A DNA stretch of 64,000 nt. It comes from Elgaria multicarinata webbii. Taxonomy: Eukaryota; Chordata; Lepidosauria; Squamata; Anguidae. Of this stretch, positions 55,863 through 64,000 are shown piece by piece. The translations under genes were made by a program, and so were the position numbers. Position 1 is the first letter of the stretch. Every line of letters begins with the position of its first letter. The stretch is from contig NC_086179.1 of assembly GCF_023053635.1 (NCBI RefSeq), positions 2,184,001-2,248,000 of the forward strand. The letters run 5' to 3'. The notes under the pieces are model-generated. The model had not been told where the DNA came from. It saw only the letters and a list, made by a program, of their open reading frames with translations, and made no database searches.

Positions 55863-56203
55863 TCATAGAATCATAGAACAATAGAATAGCAGAGTTGGAA
55901 GGGGCCTACAAGGCCATCGAGTCCAACCCCCTACTCAATGCAGGAATCCACCCTAAAGCATCCCTGACAGATGGTTGTCCAGCTGCCTCTTGAATGCCTC
56001 TAGTGTGGGAGAGCCCACAACCTCCCTAGGTAACTGATGGTGCTATATAAATAAATAATAATAAATACTGCTCTAACAGTCGGGAAGTTTTTCCTGATGT
56101 CCAGCTGGAATCTGGCTTCCTTTAACTTGAGCCCGTTATTCTGTGTCCTGCACTCTGGGAGGACCGAGAAGAGATCCTGGCCCTCCTCTGTGTGACAACC
56201 TTC
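55863..56203 (-). repeat. CR1 LINE 3' end
   Basis: Standard end and C-terminal block (LDIRKNFPTVRAV), with a small AT-rich insert 'tgatggtgctatataaataaataataataa' at about 56036-56068. Confidence 0.88.
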
Positions 56204-56299
56204 CCCAGCTAGGGACAGATGTGCTACAACAGGGCCAGTATCCTTCAAGAAGGACCCAGTGAACCAGGTCAACCTTCTCCCCAAAACCACTGCAAACTG

Positions 56300-56304
<5 letters not shown>

Positions 56305-56346
<42 letters not shown>
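56305..56346. repeat. (CA)n microsatellite
   Basis: About 20 CA units. 56350-56640 holds nothing recognised. Confidence 0.95.
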
Positions 56347-56349
<3 letters not shown>

Positions 56350-56648
56350 AATTCTAAACTTCGTACCTTAACTAGGAAACCTCACTTCCACGATCTTTCA
56401 ACTGCTGCTTTCTGCTTTACTTTAACCCCAGTTTTGTCTGCAAAGATGTGCGCACCCAAGTTCCTGTTTCAACTTCACCAAACTTGTTCATTTCCTGTAG
56501 GCCGTCCTTCCTCGCAAAGCTTCTCAGCAGAACAACCCCAAATGTCATGCATAGCAGGAGGAGAGTTTTAAAATGGGAGACCTCCAAGCAGCAGTCCAGC
56601 TATGTGATTTTAGACCCTGGACATAATGGTCTTGTGGGGCAGGGGGGG

Positions 56649-57292
56649 CAGGGCCGGTGCCAGACTATTTTGCACCCTAGGCAAGGTGAGCTACTTTCTC
56701 TCTGTGTGTGTGTCTCTCTCTCACACACACACACCCAAAATGCCAACTTAGATTTTTAAGAACGTATGTTTCCTGGAAAAAATAAGAATCACCAAACTTG
56801 AAACTGCTAAATTTATTTTAAAGTGCAAGAAATATGTCATGCCAATTATAGCAAACAAATTGGAAAGGAACATCTATGGGTCTAAAATGCATTATTTAAT
56901 AGGAATATCACCTCCAAATCATCTCCCCCCCCCCAACTCACACGAGTGCACACACACACTCAGAATCACTCACTCCAAACAAACACACGCATGAACACAT
57001 GCATTCACTCAAAGACCCCATGATGCGCCCCATTCACCCATACATTCTGTCTCTCTTCCGGGCGCGTTCCGGAAGTCCAAACGTGGAGCCCCCCCCCCCC
57101 CCCCCCAGCGTCCCTGGCTTCGCTTCGGCTGAGCAGTTGCAGGGTGCCATCTCGCCCACCCAGGCCCAGCTAAATCCTCAGGCCGGGCCGGTTCACACCC
57201 GACGAGCATGAGTGCTGCGCTGTGCCCGGCACCCCTCTTAGCTTGGCACTCTAGGCAGCCGCCTGAGTGGCCTCTATGGTAGCACCGGCCCT
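56649..57292. mobile_element. hAT-type DNA element remnant
   Basis: The ends cagggccggtgcca / gtagcaccggccctg are inverted. The flanks share about 8 bp of 'cagggggg' on both sides. The interior 'gcaccctaggcaagg' is mirrored by 'cactctaggcagccgcctgag'. No transposase frame. Confidence 0.72.
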
Positions 57293-57960
57293 GCAGGGGG
57301 GCATTATTTTATTTTCTCTGCCTCACATGCTCATCCGGTGCTTTACAACTGCTTCTATATTCCTGATATGTTGGAGTGGGTGGAGCGAACCTGTTTGCCT
57401 ACCTTGATTAAAATAAAATAAAATGAGCATCTGTAAACATGGACACATGCAGTCAGATGCTCCCTGACTCTAAAATGTATTTGAAAATAAGAATGCTGTG
57501 GCAGCAGGTTCATCCCCCCTGCCTCAGGTGCGGATGCTGGACCGGTTTGCCACTACTCACCTGCCACTCTCTGGTTTGGGCTACGGGCACCTGGACTTTG
57601 ATGGCAAAAATACAATAAGAGCTTTGCTGGATCAGACCAAGGGTCCTGCTAGTCAGTGTTCTGTTCACATAGTGATAAAGAAGATAGAAGGCTGTGGTGG
57701 AAAAGCCTTGATAGTCTTTTGTACAGTTTTGTGTAACCAATTTAGGTTTGGGATATTTTATAATTATAACTACAAGTTTTACTATGTTCTTCCATAGACA
57801 GTGTTGGAGGGTTCCACCCTAAATGTTCAGCCACAGCTCCCTTTGTGAACAAGTTGGTGAGGCCAATATATTCTGATTTTTTGTATTGGATGTAGTACAT
57901 GACAACTCATGTGACTGGTTACCAATGCTGAGAGAAGTATTTTTGTATCGTTTACAGCAT

Positions 57961-57990
57961 CCAACTGACGAAGATTTTTCGAAACAGGAC
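57961..57990 (+). ncRNA. CTGACGAAG...CGAAAC hairpin motif
   Basis: The sequence CAACTGACGAAGATTTTTCGAAACAGG matches the layout of the motifs at 19909 and 53175 on this strand. The helix between the two halves is very short. It may mark the start of a Penelope-like retroelement or just be a conserved repeat end. Confidence 0.25.
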
Positions 57991-58006
57991 ATGTACCGGA
58001 CAACTG

Positions 58007-58150
58007 TTTATTAGACGCCTTGTTATGAAATTATTTATTAGACGCATTATTATGAAATTATTGGATGTCTTATCATGAATGTTTAATAGATGCTCTATTT
58101 ATTAGATGCTTCATTATGAATGTTTGATAGACACCTTATGAATGTCATCT
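58007..58150. repeat. Degenerate minisatellite
   Basis: About five uneven units built on 'tttattagacgc(c/a)ttattatgaaatta' (20-40 bases each), first two nearly identical, later ones diverged. Confidence 0.7.
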
Positions 58151-58497
58151 ATACACCTGTCTTTGTGCATGAGTGAAATACTTCTGAACTATTTATTTAA
58201 AAAATTTTGCTCTTAGGCAGTTTTGTAAAAATGTAAAATGCTACTGTGAATTTCAGTGCTGGTAACATTGGACATTTTTTCTGTTTCTGTTTTTCTTCAC
58301 TAATTGTTATTGTGGAGGTTTTGCACTGGTGGATTTGTTTTAAAGGGATTTAAGAATATGTACCAGCTATGAGAATTTGTTCTGTAGATTGATTACAAAC
58401 TGTATATATGTTGTATATATCACTCATATCTCTAATATATTGCGTCTATTTTACATTTCTAAGTACTTTTGTGGTTGAGTGTTATCACCCTTATTGT

Positions 58498-58990
58498 GCC
58501 CTGTTCACATAGTGGCCACCCAGCCACCCAAAGGAAACCCACACGGTGCAACAGAAATCTCCTGTCCACGTTCCCCAGCAACTGGTGTATATCGCCTTTC
58601 TGCCTCTGATACTGGAGATAGCATAGAAGTATCAGGATTAGTAGCCATAGACAGCCTTCTCCTCTAGGAATTTGTCTCAAGCTCCTTTTAAAGATATCCA
58701 AATTGGTGGCCGTCACTACATCTTGTGGTAGTGAGTTCCATAGTTTAACTCTGCGCTGTGTGAAGAAGTCCTTCCTTTTATCTGTCCTGAATCTCCCACC
58801 AATCAGCTTTATGGAATGACCCTGGGTTCTGGCATTATAAGAGAGGAAGAAAAATATCTCCCTATCCATATTCTCTACACCAGGCATAATTTTGTACACA
58901 CCTCTATCATGTCTCCCCTTATTTGTAAGCTAAACAATCCCAGCTGTTGTAACTTTCCCTCATGTATTGAGCCTGGGTTCTGATCCTGTC
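58498..58990 (-). repeat. CR1-like LINE, second subfamily
   Basis: The minus strand encodes IKLIGGRFRTDKRKDFFTQ, RRVKLWNSLPQDVVTATNLD and IFKRSL. The longest copy of this subfamily in the window. Confidence 0.82.
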
Positions 58991-59464
58991 AGGACCTAAT
59001 CAGATTAGATTCTTTTGATTTCCAAGATGAAACAAAGCCATTTGTGCAAAAGGAAGAGTTTGCTAGACAACGGATGCAGAATGAATATGCAAAAGAAACC
59101 TCACACCTTCCTTCAGTCAATGAAGCTGTTAGAGCTGACATGTCTGAATCCCCAAAACAGGCAATGCAGTCATTCCCTCAACACTGGCAAAAGTTATCCA
59201 AGCTGGTTGTGCACACATTCCCCTTGGAGCAAGAACAAAGGGCAAAGGCAGGCTTGCTTTTATAGACGTCTCTTTCCAGCTCAGGGGCTGACAAAATGGC
59301 ACACATTTTAGCCTTGCTTCCCAGGGGAAATGAGACCGAGCTCTGCCCAAGCAGGTTGAGGTAATCAGCTGGCCATCCCCAAGATTTCTTTCTTGGCCAG
59401 TCACCACTAACTCAGATCCCATCAGCTTAAACTTAAATTGAGTTTGTTTTTGCACCGACATGCA

Positions 59465-60240
59465 TCGCTTGCTTACATTGAACCACATTTGCCATTCTCA
59501 GTTTGGAGAGATTCTTTTGGAGCGGTTTGTAATCCCTTTGCTTTAACCACCTTAAATAATGTGGTATCATCAGCAAACTTGGCCACTCCACTTTTCACTC
59601 CTAATTCCAGATAATTTATGAACAGTGTGTAGTGGCTAGTGTTGGACTGGGAGTTGAGAGATCCGGGTTCTAGTCCCCACTTAGCCATGGAAAGCCCACT
59701 GGGTGACTTTAGGCCAGTTACAGACTCTCAGCCCAACCTACCTCACAGGGATATTGTTGTGAGGATAAAATGGAGAGGAGGAGTTACGTATGCCACCTTG
59801 GGTTCATTGGAGGAAAAAAGGTGGGGTAGAAATGTAATAAATAAAATGAACAAGTTGAAAAGCATTGGTCCCAAAACAGAACTCTGAGTGACCCCACTGT
59901 TTACCTCCCTCCATTGGTAGAATTTACAATTTATTACTATTCTCTGCTTTCTGTTCTTTTAACCGATTACCAATCTGTAGGAATATTGGATAATAGGCAC
60001 AATTCCGCATATTCCAGACACTGCGGGTGCTTGTCTTGTCCACCCCTCAGAGTCCCATTCTAAAAAAACGGTTCAGGCACAGGTATCTGCTTTACATCTT
60101 CATCAGTAAAGACAGATGAAAACAATTTATTCAGCTTCTCTGCAATCTCATGTCTAATTCTATTGTCATGTCTGCCTCCCTAGTCAATTTACTTCTATTT
60201 AAATAATTCTTTATTGTTAGCCTTGATGTTATTAGCCATT
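59465..60240 (-). repeat. CR1 LINE reverse transcriptase region, split by a SINE
   Basis: The minus strand encodes INYLELGVKSGVAKFADDTT with the RT motif FADD, and further upstream parts of the same ORF ('ttcatcagtaaagacagatgaaaac'). The SINE at 59625 lies inside it. Confidence 0.8.
59625..59845 (+). repeat. tRNA-derived SINE with target-site duplication
   Basis: Inserted in CR1 with the 7-bp duplication atgaaca at 59618-59624 and 59846-59852. It ends in AATAAATAAA. Confidence 0.93.
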
Positions 60241-60960
60241 CACTCCTCAAAATGCTTTTTGCACCCCTTGCTTGGAAAATTTTCCGTCCAAGTTTGCGTC
60301 CCTTTTTGCTCTCCTCATTTGGGCAAGACTTCCATTTTCTGATGGCATATATTTCAAAATTTAAATCGAGATGCTGGTCTCTGACTTACCAGGGCCCTGT
60401 TTATGTGTATCATTTTACAGACTTTGAGGCATGATAGAGCCCTGGAATCTCTCTTTGTAGAATGTAAGCATCGATGAAGTTGTATGAAATGTCTCGTACA
60501 GGTTTGGCAAGACATTTGGGTTTTCAGTGAAAACCTAGTTCCAGTTGTCTCAACAGTTGATGAAGCATGCTGGTCTCTGCTGGCATCCCAAACGGCTGTA
60601 AGGCTTGCATTGAGGGGGGCGGGCAGAGGGGAGATCCTGGCTTAGACCTCATAGCTGGTCTTAGCAGAGAAACTGATGGACACAGGAGCAACATACCTTT
60701 CCAGTGAGAAGGTAAGATCTAGAGCTTGCATACAGGCCTGGATAGCAGGGCCTCAACGGTGGCCAACACACAGGTTATGATAACCAAAACTCCTATGATA
60801 CAGGTGCGTAATCCTCCACAGCCACAAACACATAGGGATGGGGAAGGTGTGTGTGAGCTCATGGGTCTGACCCGATGGCAGGATACGCCTCACAAGGTCC
60901 AGTGGGAGGGGCTAACGCAAAAGGTCTTGGCCTGCCCTCCAGAAGGTACAGCAGAATGTT
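60240..60960. other. No gene recognised
   Basis: Unique-looking intergenic sequence between HCLS1 and GOLGB1, with no exon or repeat end that I can name. Confidence 0.4.
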
Positions 60961-60962
60961 AT

Positions 60963-61863
60963 CTAGGGTGCTTCCATCTGGGCGGCTCCTAGTGCTATCA
61001 TTTAGAAGGCATCGTGCAGCTCTTCCGTCTTTTTTGGCTGATACGCCAGCTGCGCCCCTTTCCTAGAGTCGGAAGACCTAAAGACGGTAGTGCATGCGCT
61101 GGTAACTTCGAAGCTCGACTTCTGCAATGCGCTCTACATAGGGCTACCTTTGTGCCTAGTCCGGAAACTTCAACTAGTCCAAAATACGGCAGCCAGGCTG
61201 GTCACCAGTACACCTAGGGGGGACCACATTACACCAGTTTTAAAATCTCTTCACTGGCTGCCAATTAGTTTCCAAGCGAAGTCTAAAGTGTTGGTTATTA
61301 CCTTTAAAGCCCTACACGGTTTGGGTCCAGGCTACCTGCAGGATCGCCTCCTCCCATACAATCCGCCCCGCACACTCAGGTCCTCTGGGAAAAATCAACT
61401 TCAGCTAGCAAAAACTAAATTAACCACTGTTATCCAGAGGACCTTCTCTTCTGCTGCCCCCAGGCTGTGGAATGGCCTGCCGGAGGAGACTCATCAACTT
61501 AACAGTCTACTAGTATTCAAGAAAGCTATCAAGACTGATCTCTTCTGGCAGGCCTACCCAGTGGAATTTTAGGTTGTTTTTAGGATGTTTTTTAGGATGT
61601 TTTTAACAACGTATGTTTTAATTCAGTTTTATGTATTTTATCGTTTATTGTTGTTCCCTTTCCTCAATCAAAATGGAGAGGCGAGCAAGAAATAAATTTA
61701 TTAATAGATTTTCTGCTGTAAGTAAAAAAGACGGCAGCAGCAGTGGGAAAGCACGGGAGGGTTAAGAGGGGAAGATGATGCCATCTGGACCCCCTGTAAC
61801 ATTCCGTGAATTAACCAGACTGATGATGGCAGGACCAAAGCTTCATCCGGAAGCAGCCCTAGG
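60963..61863. mobile_element. Inverted-repeat DNA element split by L2
   Basis: The ends tagggtgcttccatctgg and 'catccggaagcagcccta' are inverted. 'cttccgtcttttttggc' at the left junction mirrors 'aaaaaagacggcagcag' at the right junction. Between them lies an L2 copy (61037-61702). Related sequences occur near 12510, 21330, 29460 and 46996. Confidence 0.6.
61037..61702 (+). repeat. L2-type LINE 3' half
   Basis: It encodes [40 protein letters not shown] and [20 protein letters not shown]. The frame is open for 160 codons, so the copy is fairly young. Confidence 0.9.
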
Positions 61864-62039
61864 AACAGCACGTAGGAAAAGGGGCCACGTGATTAGGGAG
61901 CGAGGGGCACCTCCCCTAGGAGGGAAGGCTCCAAATGTTTGGGAACTCTCAAATTATGTACGGTGTGAAGGAAGTCGTTGGGTGTTCTCCCTCTCGCACA
62001 ATACGAGAACCCGCTGAGGTCATGCAACGGAGCTGAATG

Positions 62040-62175
62040 CTGGGAGATTCAGGGCAGACGGAAGGAAGGTCTTCTCCACACAACACAGTTAATTGAATTG
62101 GCTGCCACAAGGTGTTTCAGTGGCCACCAACTTGGATGGCTTTAAAAGTGGGATTTGACAAATTTATGTAGGATA
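62040..62175 (+). repeat. CR1-like LINE fragment, second subfamily
   Basis: 'agggcagacggaaggaaggtcttctccacac...gatggctttaaaagtgggatt'. 62180-62660 holds nothing recognised. Confidence 0.65.
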
Positions 62176-62664
62176 AAGCTATCAGTGGGTTATATGGTAC
62201 CTTCTAGTTTCAAAGACAATACACCTCCTGGGTGTATGCCCACAGACTAAGTGGCATTTTAGTCCCCCTCCAACATACGGAAGAGAAAATCCTGGGAGCA
62301 GCTGGGATGAAAATAATGGATCCATGTATGATGCATGGATCATTAAGTTTTTCCTCATCCTCATGGAAGAAAAGGACGTGATACAGTGAGCATTGTGACT
62401 ACAAGCTGGGATTTGAATCCGGGTCCCTTCACATCCCACATCCATCTTCAGCCCTTCCATTACAGCTGTGGGTAGTTCTGCGGCTGACCTGGGCTACGTG
62501 TTTTTCATAAAACATGCCCAATAAAAATGGAAGCCGAATATAAAAACTGGCGGCCTTCGCCTCTTCTTCCGTCACCTCTGGGGACAACCCCCAGAACAGA
62601 TTCCCTCTCAGGCTGCCCTGAGCTCACCGGATGAGTCCCGTCGAATCACAGCAGCCACTCAACT

Positions 62665-63726
62665 CGCTCGGAAAAATAATCATCTTTTATTGCACAAGGG
62701 TGGGAGTTCAGAGGATCAGAAGACGGGATTTGGAAGGCGAAAGGAAAGCCCCACGCACCACTTCAAGGACACGCCAAAGAGCGGCTGGCAGGGCCGAGGC
62801 TGGGGGCGCAAAGGCCACCGGTGGAGAAAAGGAGGCCTCCCCGCGGGGGGCTCTCCTAGGCTACCCTGCAGCCTCCCAAACTGCAAGGGAAGAATAATTC
62901 CTCCCCACTGGTTGTGCATGGAGGAGGCTGGGAACTGAGGAGAGTGCCACTTGCCTTCCGCGGTGCACCCAGCCCTCTGTAAAGGGATGCCGGATCGGGG
63001 CTTTAGTACTGTGCTCCCCCACCCATTTCCTCTCCTCTGTTCAGTGCCAGAAATAGGATCCACAGCCCCTGGCAGTCCCCTTCCTTCCGCCCCCGCCTTT
63101 GTCATTCCCGAGACTGGGCCAACACCCCCCTCTCCTCCTGCCCCTTGTCCAGGGAGGGGGTGCCGGGGGCGGTTTGTGCCTGAGGTGTCCATCCCTTTAA
63201 GTGCAACCTCTCCAACCCTTTGGGTCGTAGAGCACAAACAGCAGGTGCAGAGCGGAAGGTCCTTACAATAAGCTAGAAGTTAATCGAGTGAACTTGGTCC
63301 CTTCCCAGAGCCGTGTGGGAAACCCCCGCTGAGGCGCCGAGAGCAGGTGCGCCCCGGCACAGGTGTAGCCCTTGGTCTGCAGGCGGAGGGCAACCGACGC
63401 AGCCCAAATCAACCCCGCCCCGACTCAGTGTGCGAAGCGAATCGTCAAAACCCCAACGCTAAAAGAACACAAACAAAACCAACAGGGTGTTACGGACGCG
63501 AACGAAGCCGGACCCTGGCCCTGCCTCCCGCTGGCTGGCGGCGTCCTGAGGGGCCCGCTGGTCAACAGGCGGCCTGCACAGGGGGCTGGATGATCCCCCG
63601 CTGCAGCTGCACCCCAGGGCTTCCTCATCCGTCCACAGCGCAGCGAGACTCGCCGGGCCCAGGGGCTACAATAGCCCAAAGACTCCCCCGTGCCCGTCTG
63701 GGTAGGGCAGCCCCCGGGGGCGGCTC
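62665..63726 (-). other. GOLGB1: GOLGB1 3' UTR (predicted)
   Basis: Between the GOLGB1 stop and its polyadenylation signal, about 1.06 kb, GC-rich and free of recognised repeats, unlike the flanking sequence. Open frames here are chance frames in GC-rich DNA. Confidence 0.7.
62686..62691 (-). terminator. GOLGB1: GOLGB1 polyadenylation signal AATAAA
   Basis: The minus strand reads tgcaataaaagatg, the first good signal past the GOLGB1 stop. The transcript end is expected about 15-25 bases to the left. Confidence 0.7.
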
Positions 63727-63861
63727 TCACAAGTGGCCTGTGAAGCAGAGGAGCAGCAACACGTGGACCGTGAGGAGGTAGGCGGTCACAAGGAGGGGCA
63801 GGCGTCGCCGGGCACAGAAGAGCGAGCGAAGGGCGCGCCGCAGCCCTGAGCCCCCTCGAGC
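63727..63861 (-). CDS. GOLGB1: GOLGB1 (giantin), last coding exon
   Basis: It encodes the final 44 residues of giantin, the large coiled-coil tether of the Golgi membrane: ARGGSGLRRALRSLFCARRR, then the membrane anchor LPLLVTAYLLTVHVLLLLCF and the tail TGHL. Human giantin ends in VLLILCFTGHL, which is matched nearly exactly. The acceptor 'tttctccacag' is clear. The rest of this very large gene lies to the right of the window. Basic residues before the helix and a four-residue lumenal tail fit a C-terminally anchored Golgi protein. The strand and order relative to HCLS1 agree with human chromosome 3. Confidence 0.94.
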   Translation of the reverse strand, partial: ARGGSGLRRALRSLFCARRRLPLLVTAYLLTVHVLLLLCFTGHL

Positions 63862-63878
63862 CTGTGGAGAAAGAACAA

Positions 63879-63899
63879 GAGAGAGAGAGAGAGAGAGAG
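63879..63899. repeat. (AG)n microsatellite in GOLGB1 intron
   Basis: About ten AG units, starting some 15 bases upstream of the last GOLGB1 exon and so part of its pyrimidine-rich acceptor region (CT on the gene strand). Confidence 0.9.
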
Positions 63900-64000
63900 G
63901 TTACAAAGCAGGCCGTGACGGAGCGACTACAAAGCCCAGGCTGCCACCGAGAGGGAAGCAAACTTGGAGATGCCAAACACAAAGAGCTGCATCCTGCAGG

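Noticed and set aside
62716-63271. Long overlapping open frames on both strands
   Set aside because: They lie in the GC-rich GOLGB1 3' UTR and have no known domain.
1-64000. tRNA or rRNA genes
   Set aside because: The only tRNA-like sequences are the heads of SINEs; no complete cloverleaf was seen.

Overview
The window is genomic DNA of a reptile, most likely a squamate (lizard or snake). It is full of CR1 and L2 LINE fragments, carries several copies of a tRNA-derived SINE with the squamate type of body, and has many fold-back hAT-like DNA elements. The host genes are split by GT-AG introns, and there are no bacterial features. About half of the window or more is recognisable repeat.

Layout. 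Left part (about 1-25 kb): an olfactory receptor (OR) cluster on the + strand. It has two intact class II receptors (4142-5152 and 17398-18363) and one 5'-truncated OR pseudogene (23319-23838). The second receptor and the pseudogene sit in two copies of a larger segmental duplication (about 12.7-19.0 kb and 21.5-24.4 kb). Middle part (25.4-52 kb): a complete coding set for HCLS1 (HS1, haematopoietic cortactin-like Lyn substrate) on the - strand. I could place sixteen coding exons, and every splice phase agrees; together they give 1833 nt, or 610 aa. Right end (62.7-63.9 kb): the last coding exon and 3' UTR of GOLGB1 (giantin), also on the - strand. The HCLS1-GOLGB1 order and strand match human 3q13.33 as I recall it; FBXO40, the human neighbour beyond HCLS1, is not seen here and the OR cluster lies there instead.

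Main observation. HCLS1 normally has 3.5 copies of the 37-residue F-actin-binding repeat. Here one 111-nt repeat exon exists as four nearly identical tandem copies (38093, 39136, 40716, 41552), all with intact splice sites and frame. This raises the protein to 6.5 repeats, the number found in its paralogue cortactin. The surrounding introns were duplicated too, so the expansion is recent.

Other points of interest. HCLS1 has a tyrosine-rich acidic region with a textbook YEEI Src-family SH2 motif. A microsatellite serves as the polypyrimidine tract of one HCLS1 exon. Two large palindromic DNA elements in HCLS1 introns carry younger nested insertions. A fold-back MITE has its empty site preserved in the duplicated OR segment. 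A recurrent CTGANGAAG...CGAAAC hairpin motif occurs three times.

Functionally the window joins unrelated genes: chemosensory receptors, a leukocyte actin regulator that links antigen-receptor signalling to Arp2/3, and a Golgi tether. They share no operon-like logic.
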